Shown one piece after another: positions 46,903 through 55,420 of a DNA stretch of 64,000 nucleotides. Each line of letters starts with the position of its first letter. The stretch's first letter is position 1. A program made the position numbers and the translations under genes. The notes under the pieces were generated by a model that worked only from the letters and a program-made list of their open reading frames with translations, was not told the DNA's origin and ran no database searches. Source of the DNA: Epiperipatus broadwayi (lineage: Eukaryota > Onychophora > Udeonychophora > Euonychophora > Peripatidae); contig JAQFVV010000520.1 in the NCBI GenBank assembly GCA_028023455.1, forward strand, positions 276,001-340,000, given 5' to 3'.

Positions 46903-47029
46903 TTTAGCTATTATATTTTTATTACGTGGAAGCTCTTGGAAATAATACTATATATATATATATGTTAAAACGAAGATTTGCACGGGTTAAATATATAAAA
47001 TACATATTTTGCGGATTCATCCGTGTTAA

Positions 47030-47498
47030 AAACTTTTAATATCAATATACTGACGTTTCGACTTGGTCACACAAGCCATCCACAGAGTTATAAAAAGGTA
47101 GAAAGACGGTTGTAGAGGCGCTACAATCACTGGTTTGAATAAAACATTAAAAATCCCACCAATAGCAAAAATGTTAAATTTAAGAATGTTTTTTAAAGAA
47201 ATCTTTCCAAATAGGAGGAAGTTTGCATGTATCATCTCGCTTATTGATACAATCTGGCCTTTTAAGTATCTCAATGGCTTCTCTGATTTTGCATTGGTAG
47301 AGATTATCACATCTGGATATGATCCTGGTACTAGAAAAATCTATTTTATGACCTGAATCTATAGTATGGAGTGAGAGTGCTGATGATGATGAGTGTTGTT
47401 TAACTGCATTAGCATGCTCATCTCTCCTAACACTGATGCGACATTACTCATACCTATGTAAGAAGCTTTACAATTTTTACATGAGATTTGATAGACAC

Positions 47499-47502
<4 letters not shown>
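47030..47502 (-). pseudogene. Second Penelope-like element copy: GIY-YIG endonuclease and 3' end
   Basis: Minus-strand reading from 47502: GVYQISCKNCKASYIG (the Gly-Val-Tyr and Tyr-Ile-Gly motifs of the endonuclease, both present). A frameshifted histidine/serine-rich stretch follows, then HKIDFSSTRIISRCDN, IREAIEILKRPDCINKRDD and PPIWKDFF, the C-terminal block of PLE endonucleases. The reading frame changes at least once. Upstream, the copy is cut by a long (TA)n microsatellite. Downstream of the coding part, a hammerhead-like motif and a short repeat-like segment (AACACGGATGAATCCG) mark the PLE 3' terminal repeat. The copy lies 0.4 kb from the other PLE fragment but is a separate insertion, since both contain the same domain. 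Confidence 0.86.
47045..47096 (-). ncRNA. Hammerhead-like motif at the 3' end of a Penelope-like element
   Basis: Minus strand: ACT, a damaged box CTGTGGA (expected CTGATGA), T, stem II GGCTTG-TGTGAC-CAAGTC (six pairs, one G-U), GAAA, CGTC, then AGT pairing with ACT. Stem III is absent, the small hammerhead variant already associated with Penelope-like elements. Its place just after the endonuclease coding region fits the PLE terminal repeat. Confidence 0.7.
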
Positions 47503-47570
<68 letters not shown>

Positions 47571-47688
47571 GAGAGAAAGAGAGAAGGAGAGAAAGAGACA
47601 GGTTAAGAAATTAGCAGAAAGTACTTCTGCAGATTGAGAGACAGTTTATAATAGTTTATTACCATTATATTTTTTATTTTTATTGTTA

Positions 47689-47752
<64 letters not shown>
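47502..47752. repeat. Long (TA)n microsatellites and (GA)-rich tract
   Basis: (TA)n at 47502-47566, GA-rich to 47600, and (TA)n again at about 47689-47750. The IYIYIY peptides are translated repeat. Confidence 0.92.
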
Positions 47753-47753
<1 letters not shown>

Positions 47754-48011
47754 GAATTCAGTGTATTTAGTGCATCTAGATATATTGTTACCATAAATTT
47801 GTGGAAAATAGCAGATGCTACGTAATATACTTTTCAAGATACATATAAAGGATAGACATTTTGTATATAGTATATATGGCAAATTTTAAAAAATCCCCAC
47901 ATTTAAACATCAACCAAATAATTAAAAAAATTATACAGTACACAAATACTTTCTCATACTAAATATAGAATACAGATAATAATATGTAATTAATCTATTG
48001 ATTTAGTATAC
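47753..48011. other. AT-rich DNA, no gene seen
   Basis: Nothing recognisable. Confidence 0.5.
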
Positions 48012-48245
48012 TGAATGTTTACTATAGCAAATAGAGGGTTTGAGCTTAGGATTTTCAGTATATATTCATTCTTCACTCCTTCTCAAACAATTGATACACA
48101 TTGCCACACACATATGAAAAGGATAAATGATCCCCAATATACATATTTTGTGCAGAACCAACACTCATCAATTAGGCCAGATCATAATCTCTCACACATA
48201 TATACAATCAGTGCTTGGCCTATAATGCAAATATCTAAAACATTT
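48012..48245 (-). repeat. Family C hammerhead repeat, single copy
   Basis: GAGCTTAGGATTTTCAGTAT and AAAGGATAAATGATCCCCAA, then the ribozyme region and CACATATATACAATCAGTGC, follow the family order. The distal part of the unit is missing. Confidence 0.82.
48128..48188 (-). ncRNA. Hammerhead-like motif, family C (decayed)
   Basis: Minus strand: ATGATCT pairs with GGATCAT (7 bp with one G-U), TTGATGA (C to T), stem II GTGTT-GGTTC-TGCAC, AAAA for GAAA, then TATGTATA and TTGG. Confidence 0.55.
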
Positions 48246-48892
48246 TTACTGTAAGACCTGTTTTGTTTATTTCATTATATAATAAAAGCTGTTTTATGGA
48301 TCGAATGCTTAAACAATTTTATCTGATGAATGCTGGATTATATTTTAAAAAATAGATAAGTTTTTTTTTGATAAAAAATAGATAAGTTTAACATTAATAT
48401 TCATAAAAAAACTATATATATCCATTAAGACCTTAACAGAAATTAAACTGATAATAACAAACTACAAATGATATAATACTGATGATAATAATTTGCAAAA
48501 AAGATAATATTTAAGTAATATTATACAGATTAGCTGTATTTTCTAGAATATTCTTGTCTAAATAGAGAAAACAACTATACACTTGCAAAGCAATACTATG
48601 TGATATTTTAAATCACAATGTCAATTATTAAAATATGGACTAAAGAATTTTTTATTATACTTTTGCAACCCATAGATAAGTGATTCAGTAAATATTAAAG
48701 CATTGGATATGGCAAGCTCACTATGCAAACAAAATATAAATCTCAACTTTATCAAGAAAGAGTATACGTTATTGTCCAATTTGATTACTAGATTTATTTT
48801 CAAACTTAAGATAGGCCTGTTTGAAATACAATAAATATTTGAATGTTTGAATAATTCCAAGACATATACTGATATTTGTATTTATATATTGG
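48246..48892. other. AT-rich DNA, no gene seen
   Basis: Non-coding. A short duplication AAAATAGATAAGTTT occurs at about 48350 and 48376. The 48621-48860 minus frame has no family features. Confidence 0.45.
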
Positions 48893-49420
48893 ACTATTTC
48901 CATCATCTAATATTAAGTATTGAATATCTTTAAAAAAATTTAATTTTATTTAAATTTTCCAATTACATTTAACTGTCTATCATAAATGTTAGTGTATGCA
49001 CAACATTTCAAGAAGTATTATTCTCCTCTATTCTTCAGATATTGTGAGTTTGATCAGTGACATTATTAGCATAAAATCAAATCTGAACCCTTAGATTCTT
49101 GACTAGTGATTTTTTAAATAGTGCTCTAACCAACTGAGCCTTGCTTAGTTGGTTAGAGCATTACTTTAAAATTAAAAATCCAAGAATCTACAAATCTAGC
49201 TTTCATTCCCATACTAGTACTGTCACTGGTCAGGCTAGCAACAACTGAAGAAGAGAGAAGAAGAATATCTCTCAAAATGTTCTGCATATACAGTTGAATG
49301 TAATTAGAATATTTAAATAAAGTTAAATTTTTCTAAAGATATTTAATACTGAATATTAGACGATGGAAATAGTCCAATATATAAATACAACTAAAATGCT
49401 ATCATCACAAACCTTTAGGA
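48893..49420. mobile_element. Head-to-head pair of tRNA-derived SINEs joined at their 5' ends
   Basis: A minus copy (48893-49140) ends exactly at its tRNA-like A box (GCTCTAACCAACTGAGCC on the plus strand). A plus copy then starts at TTGCTTAGTTGGTTAGAGCA and runs to 49420. Body (GTCACTGGTCAGGCTAGCAA) and tail (TTAAATAAAGTTAAATTTTT) match the single copy at 21627-21955. The 528-bp unit is an inverted dimer centred on the pol III promoter. Confidence 0.9.
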
Positions 49421-51761
49421 AAAACAATATACGAATATATAAAATGTTTAGACCAATAAAATGTATTTAATTTGATGATAATAATAATAATAATCTAACA
49501 TAAACTGATTTTATAGGATCTGCTTATAATGAAATGCATTTATTTTCAATTTGAGCATTTAAAGTAAGAATTATAACTTTTCTAATTTTTCTACTTTAAC
49601 CACAGAAATTATTGGCATCACCCTATTTCCTACTGCTATAAACATTTTAACTGAAAATAGTTGTGCTTGAATTAACTAAAAAAGGTTACCATAAATAGCT
49701 ACTTAAATAACATTGCTAATAATTTACATTTATTTTATATATAGCACTAAATGTAAGTATTTATTACATATAATTTTTACTGCTCATAAGGAAAAATCAA
49801 AATTTTTCTAAATTATATGCATATATTATACAGATATCCTTTTTAATTTTTAATGAGTAAAGGTTTTAACCATTCATATTATCATCAAGCAAGCACTTGG
49901 AATCAAATATTCCAAATCCAAGAAACAAAAGAATAATAGTAATAGTATTAGTAGTAACACACCAGAGGTGAATATTGAGATAACTATATAAATCAATTTG
50001 AGAATCACAAATAGGTCTACATATAAAATTTGTTGCTCCATTGTTCAGTTTATTTGATATTTTGAGATGTTATTTATAGTCTTCTGCAGCAGATTTACCT
50101 TTCCAGAGACTTAAATATTTTTCAGAACCAAAAATTTTCTGTATGTAGTATAAAATAATACTTATCTAATACTGATTTTGAAGAAAATAAATTTTCAAAT
50201 TATAATAAAATATTAACTTTTGGCTGAAATAAATCAAGATATAACTATTTCTAACTAAGATTCATTAACCTAAGGAAGAAAAAAGTTTCTGTTATCGTTG
50301 TCGGTAAAATACATATATATTTATATTAAAAGCGTCAAAAATTCTAAGTTAAAAAGAAAATAAATTATAAGTGTAGTAGATATATTCATAAGATGATATA
50401 ATGATGATTAAAACAATAGCAATAAATTTACTTAATACTATAAATGATGGTAAAGTAAAAAAAAAAAAATTGTAATATTACAAACTGCAGTAGTCCAAAA
50501 TTACTACTTCCTCTAATAAATAGCTTATTAATAGTACAATGTTTTTGATACTTCAGCAAATTTTCGAACGTGTGTAAGTAGGTACGTATGCGTACATGGA
50601 CGGTTTACATTTAAAGAGATTATAAAAAAAGAAATAGGGTATATTGACAAATAAAACATATTTTAAGAAATTAAATTATTTTTTTTTATTTTGTCAACAT
50701 GAAATATATATTGAAAATTTTCCGCCTTATAAAAAAATCATTTTTTTTTTTTAGATTCCTCTTTGCTGGTCTCTTGAGTTTTAATAGAAAATTGTCAAAG
50801 TGTATTTACATTCAATGTTAATATTGGAAATGACATTGTTAGTATGTTTGACTATTTCTTACAATAGTGAAGAGAAGTTGTTGTGACAGGGATGAAGATT
50901 AATGATCCATTGCTGTCCGTTTTAAAATGAATTAAATTATTAAGAAAAAATAGTGCTCTGCTTAAAAGAATCTTTTTTTAATAAAATGGTGAAAATATAG
51001 CTCAATAAATGTTATTCCACTTTATTTTCTGTCTTAATTTTAATAAATGATTATGGGATATAAAAATATTTTATAGTGCTTTAAATATATAAAATAATAT
51101 TTTATTTAGTTAAATTTAATTTAGTCAAGTGTTAAACTATATATATATTAAATAAAAGATATGTCTGCACACTTCTGCCCACTTTCTAAGAATGTGGCCT
51201 TCTTCAGAAGAAGTATCTTAGAAAATGAATTCAAATAGTTAATCCACTATACTTAATCAATCAGGTATTCAAGTTAGGGATTTTTAATAATATTCAAAAC
51301 ATTCTAAGATTTTAAAAATATAGTGATAAACAAGCAATCTTTTAGAATAGTTTGAGAAGAGAATTTAAATGTATATATGAATCTGAAAAAAGAAACCATG
51401 TGTATATATGTGTGTATTATTGCATTAAATTCAGTATGTACAGCATATAATTGGTAGGTATTATGATCATATACAATAACATTTATTGCAATAATACATA
51501 TTACTTAATATTTTATATTTAGATTTATATATAAACTATAGCAATAAAGTATCACAATGCATGCACTGGTGAGTAATTATGATATAATTGATGGAGTTTG
51601 AGATGAGGGTGAATGATAAAAGTTTTGAAACATTATTGATATTTATTTTTAAGTAATGGATATACCATAGTTAATATAAACAAATGGCTTTATTGTTCAG
51701 AAGTTAATAAACATCACAAGACCATCTCTCTTATGCTTGTGTATAACTGTTGTTAAAACAG
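49421..51761. other. AT-rich DNA, no gene seen
   Basis: Non-coding. A small hairpin TTCTAAGAATGTGGCCTTCT..AGAAGAAGTATCTTAGAA lies at about 51184-51225. Confidence 0.45.
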
Positions 51762-51872
51762 GCAAAACTCACTATATATATATATATATTACCACACACA
51801 GCAAGCTAGAGTAATCAACGGATGCCAGAAGGCTTGTGCATATAATCCCCATCTAGTGCCTACTCATCCAAT

Positions 51873-51918
51873 ATCCCCAGACTAGTTTCTGGCTTATGGT
51901 CATCATCAGTGAGGAGCC
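51873..51918 (-). ncRNA. Hammerhead-like motif, family B, core boxes intact
   Basis: Minus strand: CCTCA, CTGATGA, TGAC-CATAA-GCCA (one mismatch in stem II), GAAA, C-TA-G, TC, TGGGG. Differs from the facing arm mainly by one stem II base. Confidence 0.75.
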
Positions 51919-52177
51919 TTGGATCTGAGAGCACCAATCCTGCTTAATAGGATAGAGGTGGCTATGGTTATTAAAGAACCAAAGAACCCAACATGTATGA
52001 GTACTGAACTGGGTTTAGACCCATATGACTCTATAATCTAATGGGCTTGAATTGAAAACATTAAGATGTTTTCAATTTAAGACTCATAGTTTTGTAGTTA
52101 AATGGAGATAAAAGGTGTTTGCTGGAGGGTTGCATTAGATCCTAAGATCTAGGTGCAGTATTCTCAGATCCAAGGCT

Positions 52178-52217
52178 CCTCACTGATGATGGCCATAAGC
52201 CAGAAACTAGTCTGGGG
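52178..52217 (+). ncRNA. Hammerhead-like motif, family B, fully formed
   Basis: CCTCA (52178-52182) pairs with TGGGG (52213-52217) as stem I, with one G-U pair. CTGATGA is at 52183-52189. Stem II TGGC/GCCA has a CATAA loop (52190-52202). GAAA is at 52203-52206. A minimal stem III C-TA-G precedes cleavage triplet GTC (52210-52212). All invariant core bases are present. The tiny stem III suggests that a dimeric form would be needed for cleavage. Confidence 0.8.
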
Positions 52218-52708
52218 ATATTGGATGAGTAGGCACTAGATGGGGATTTTATGCACAAACCTTCTGGCATCCATTGATTACTCTAGATCGCTGTGTGTGG
52301 CAATATATATAGTGAGTTTTGCATGTTTTTGTTCAGAAGTTCATAAAAAGTTGCAATACAGAAAGTGCCAGAATTAGAAACAGTTCAAGGATCTTATGTT
52401 CCAGAGTCCAACACTCTACTGATACACTAAACTGTGATGTATGACAATAGATATAACATAATTAAGTGAACACTCATTAAAATCTATTTTTAACCTATAT
52501 TTCTTTCTTTATCAAAATGTTATAAAGCAAGAAATCACTGATTAAAACCCAATTATTTGTTTACACTGCTAGTTTTAATATTTCAACCAAGTGACTGGTT
52601 GTCGTCAAAAAATACAACCATATAATATAATGAGTGTGATAATAGCTCTAAACAAGTTTTTTTATAAATGCCACAAGAGAAAGTATTTAAAATCTTTATC
52701 TAGAATTA

Positions 52709-52758
52709 TCCCTACCCCCAAACTGGTTTCAAGTGGATGGCTCTCGTCAGTAAGGCAC
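52709..52758 (-). ncRNA. Hammerhead-like motif, family B
   Basis: Minus strand: CCTTA, CTGACGA (a permitted variant of CTGANGA), stem II GAGC-CATCC-ACTT with one mismatch, GAAA, CCAGTT, TGGGG. Stem I is five pairs with two G-U. Confidence 0.68.
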
Positions 52759-53363
52759 TAGGACGTTCTGACACTAGATCCAAAATACAAACTTAAGCCC
52801 AACATTTAAATTGAATACTTAAGTATTAAGAAGAGAATATAAAATATTTAGTCATCTATGTGTCTTCAAATCCAGATATCTAACTTAAACAGCTATTACT
52901 CCACATATTAATAGCTTTAGCAATATAACATCAAAGGCAAACTAAAATAGTAAGGAAATCAAGTCATACAGCATATGACATTATCTTAATAAGTTTGTAT
53001 TTGCAAATATAGATACAATAGCATGTGCTAATAGTTCTAAACAAGCCATTTTTTGTTTAGAGCTATTGACATGCTCATTATATTCATATTTGTAAATACA
53101 AGTTTATTAAATTAAGTCATGTGATGTATGACTAGATTTTCTTACTATTATAGTTTGCCTTTTGAGACTTTGGTGATGTTATACTGCTAAACCTATTAAT
53201 ATGTGGTGTATCTGAATTTTGTTCAATCCCATCTAGCTATTTAAGTTAGATAGCCAGATTTGAAGACATATAGATGTCTGAACATTTCAGATTTTTGACT
53301 TAATATTTAAATATTCAATAAATGCTGGGCATGAGTTTGTATTTTAGATCTCAGGTCTGGATT

Positions 53364-53414
53364 TCCTATCTCACTGATGACAGCCATCAGCTTGAAACTG
53401 GTTTGGGGTAGGGA
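53364..53414 (+). ncRNA. Hammerhead-like motif, family B, longest stem I
   Basis: CCTATCTCA pairs with TGGGGTAGG over nine positions (two G-U). CTGATGA follows, then stem II AGC-CATCA-GCT with an unpaired closing position, GAAA, minimal stem III C-TG-G and triplet GTT before TGGGG. Both core boxes are intact. Confidence 0.78.
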
Positions 53415-53583
53415 TAATTCTAGATAGAGATTTTAAATGCTTTTTCTTGCAGCACTTATCAACAAAAAGCTTATTTTGAGCTATTAGCATGCTCATTACA
53501 TTTACATTTTAAATACAAGCTTATTAAATTAAGTCATGTGATGTATGACTTGATTTCCTTACTAATATACATATGTGCATGTT

Positions 53584-53871
53584 TGTAAATTAATTAGTAA
53601 TTGGGATATCTGTTATATAAGTGAGATTAAATCCAAAGCCAAGGTGTATTAATGTGCAGCAATCAATAAGACCTATTCTTTCAGCTAAAAGTAAACAATA
53701 GCAAACCTATCCAAGTTACTACTAATCAAAAGCAGTAGCTTGGACATATTTCCTATTGTATGCTTTCAGCTTTCAGAACAAGCGGGTCTTATTGGTTGAT
53801 GCACAATAATACTTCTTTGGCTTTGGGTTAATTTTATTTATATAACAGAAATCACATTTACTAATTAATTT
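53584..53871. mobile_element. MITE-like palindromic element (288 bp)
   Basis: Ends GTAAATTAATTAGTAA and TTACTAATTAATTTAC are inverted repeats. The match continues through ATCCAAAGCC/GGCTTTGGGTT and GCAATCAATAAGACC/GGTCTTATTGGTTGATGC to a central CCAAG..CTTGG hairpin at 53711-53743. No coding capacity and no hammerhead boxes. Confidence 0.88.
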
Positions 53872-54125
53872 ACATCTATATTAACCATTAAAAATATCAA
53901 ATTTAAATATATATAATTTATCTGCATTAACTTAGACTATTGTCAAGTTAGATAGTTATATAGCTAATAATCAAACTTTCATTATAAGTTCAAGTTTGAG
54001 TAAAACAAAGTAAAATATAGATTTATAATTAATTACATGCAATGTTTTGTGAAGTATTGAAGTATGAAATATAAAAAACAATCACCCAATGGCCTGTAAA
54101 TAAAACCAAGCAAACATCACATGGT
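53872..54125. other. AT-rich DNA, no gene seen
   Basis: Nothing recognisable. Confidence 0.5.
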
Positions 54126-54300
54126 CCTAACTTACACAGTGCTTTCAAGAGTAAACTCATATTTTTGCTATACCAGTTCTACCACCTACTGTAAGCCTGA
54201 GTAATTAATAGATATTAGGTGATTGTTCTTATTGAATCCCTATACAATGCCATTCAATCTATATCTGCAGGCTAGTGTTTAGCTTATTGCTTTTGTTAAT
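54126..54300 (-). repeat. Family B repeat, old decayed copy (left partner)
   Basis: On the minus strand, AATAAGCTAAACACTAGCCT, GATTGAATGGCATTGTATAG and ACTGGTATAGCAAAAATATG align with 55264-55420 and with the right arm of the 51762-52322 palindrome. The hammerhead boxes are largely lost. Confidence 0.6.
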
Positions 54301-55263
54301 AAAAGTTTTGTCATTTTGATCTTGCATCCTGGCATTATTTTAATCTAATGTATTTTTCATCCAGAACCATCTTTTACTCTTTTATTTTTTTGTCTTTCTA
54401 TCCATCTAAAAAAATTTTGTAACTCAATCTTCATCCACTTCCAATTTTTTTATCTATTTGATACTTTCCAGATATGTATATATATTTTTGAAAACCATAC
54501 CTTTTTTAAAAATTTGCAAACAATTTTAGCAAAAAATAATAAAAAATTTACATTTTTAATTTTATATGAGATTCAGTACATTTTACAATGCTACCATGTA
54601 GCATTATTAAATTGGAACTATATAAACTAAAAAAATAAAAATAAAATGGTTTTCTTTAAGAAATACTTTTATTCCCATATATATACTAAAAAATTTATTC
54701 AGCTTTCACTAGTCTTAATATTATAAAACTAAAAATTTAATTCTGAAACAAATAAACTTTTATCTAACAAATAGATTGGTTTTGAACGAAGAATATAAAA
54801 ATTGGTTGCAAGATTATTTAATATTTTTGCCCCACACTTTTAGTTTTGGTTGCTTAGTGACATGAAAATTAATAAATCTGAAGAAAATTATTTTTTAATT
54901 TTTAGTGCCCCTTTTTTTTTCAGTTTTTAGTGCATTTATGTAAATAAATTCATTTCCATTGTTTTATTCTATTATTAACCTTTCAACTTGAATTTCAAAA
55001 ATAACTTAATGTTTTAAATCCATGTCAACTTGCCTGCATGGATGTTAGATCTGTACTAGTCCAATATTAAACAATTGACAATACATAAATACTGAACTGA
55101 TGTCAAATCTCTGTAACTACACAAGGTTGGCTGCCATTCAAAATATTTAGATATTTTTGAATTTCCAGCTTGTAGTTTAATAAAACAAAAAGGAGTAAAA
55201 GATGGCTCCTGAATGGAAAGTGCATTAAATTTTAAAAAATCCAGATACACTAAATATCAATTT
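54301..55263. other. AT-rich spacer between two facing old family B copies
   Basis: No gene. T- and A-rich, with no repeat family seen. The open frame at 55056-55250 (minus) has no features. Confidence 0.45.
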
Positions 55264-55420
55264 AAAAGTCCTTACTAATGAAGATTATAAGTAGAAACTA
55301 GTCTGTGAATATGGATATGATGGCATAGACAAGAATTTAATAAGTACTTTTGTCTTGCATTTACTGATTAGTGAAGTTTATAATAATTAGCAAAACTGGA
55401 GTAGCACAATTATGAGTTTG
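55264..55420 (+). repeat. Family B repeat, old decayed copy (right partner)
   Basis: CTTACTAATGAAGATTATAA, then TAGAAACTAGTCTGTGAATA and ATGATGGCATAGACAAG, follow the family B order (box CTAATGA, GAAAC, TAGTC, TG.G). It faces the copy at 54126-54300 across about 960 bp. Confidence 0.6.
55266..55306 (+). ncRNA. Hammerhead-like motif, family B (decayed)
   Basis: CTAATGA for CTGATGA, degraded stem II, GAAA, C-TA-G, TC, TGTGA. Only the GAAAC and cleavage-triplet side is intact. Confidence 0.45.

Larger units (their letters stand above)
46763..46956. repeat. Family D fold-back repeat (hammerhead-like)
   Basis: Arms of about 88 bp: ATTATTTCAAGGAGCTTTCA ... TCCTCAGAGCTT mirrored by AAGCTCTGATGA ... 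TGGAAGCTCTTGGAAATAAT. The spacer is an A-run. The core of each arm carries the hammerhead-like boxes. Confidence 0.9.
51762..52322. repeat. Family B hammerhead palindrome (561 bp)
   Basis: Outer arms of about 165-170 bp: GCAAAACTCACTATATATAT then CACACACAGCAAGCTAGAGT on the left, mirrored by ATATATATAGTGAGTTTTGC on the right. Arms share CATCTAGTGCCTACTCATCC. The middle of about 225 bp is not palindromic apart from a small TTGAAAACATTAAGATGTTT hairpin. Each arm carries a hammerhead-like motif. Confidence 0.92.
52590..53565. repeat. Large family B inverted array
   Basis: Two arms of about 470 bp meet near 53050 (ACAAGCCATTTTTTGTTTAG). Each arm holds one family B unit plus the beginning of the next. 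The opening phrase TAGCTCTAAACAAG recurs after 389 bp on the left (52643, 53032), and GAGCTATT recurs after 418 bp on the right (53060, 53478). The array thus combines head-to-tail and head-to-head arrangement. Confidence 0.9.

Noticed and set aside
51184-51235. Possible hammerhead: minus-strand CTGAAGA, AAGGCCACATTCTT, then AGAAAG
   Set aside because: The CTGANGA-type box and GAAA are present, but stem II does not pair well and no stem I or cleavage site was found. It may be a very old copy.
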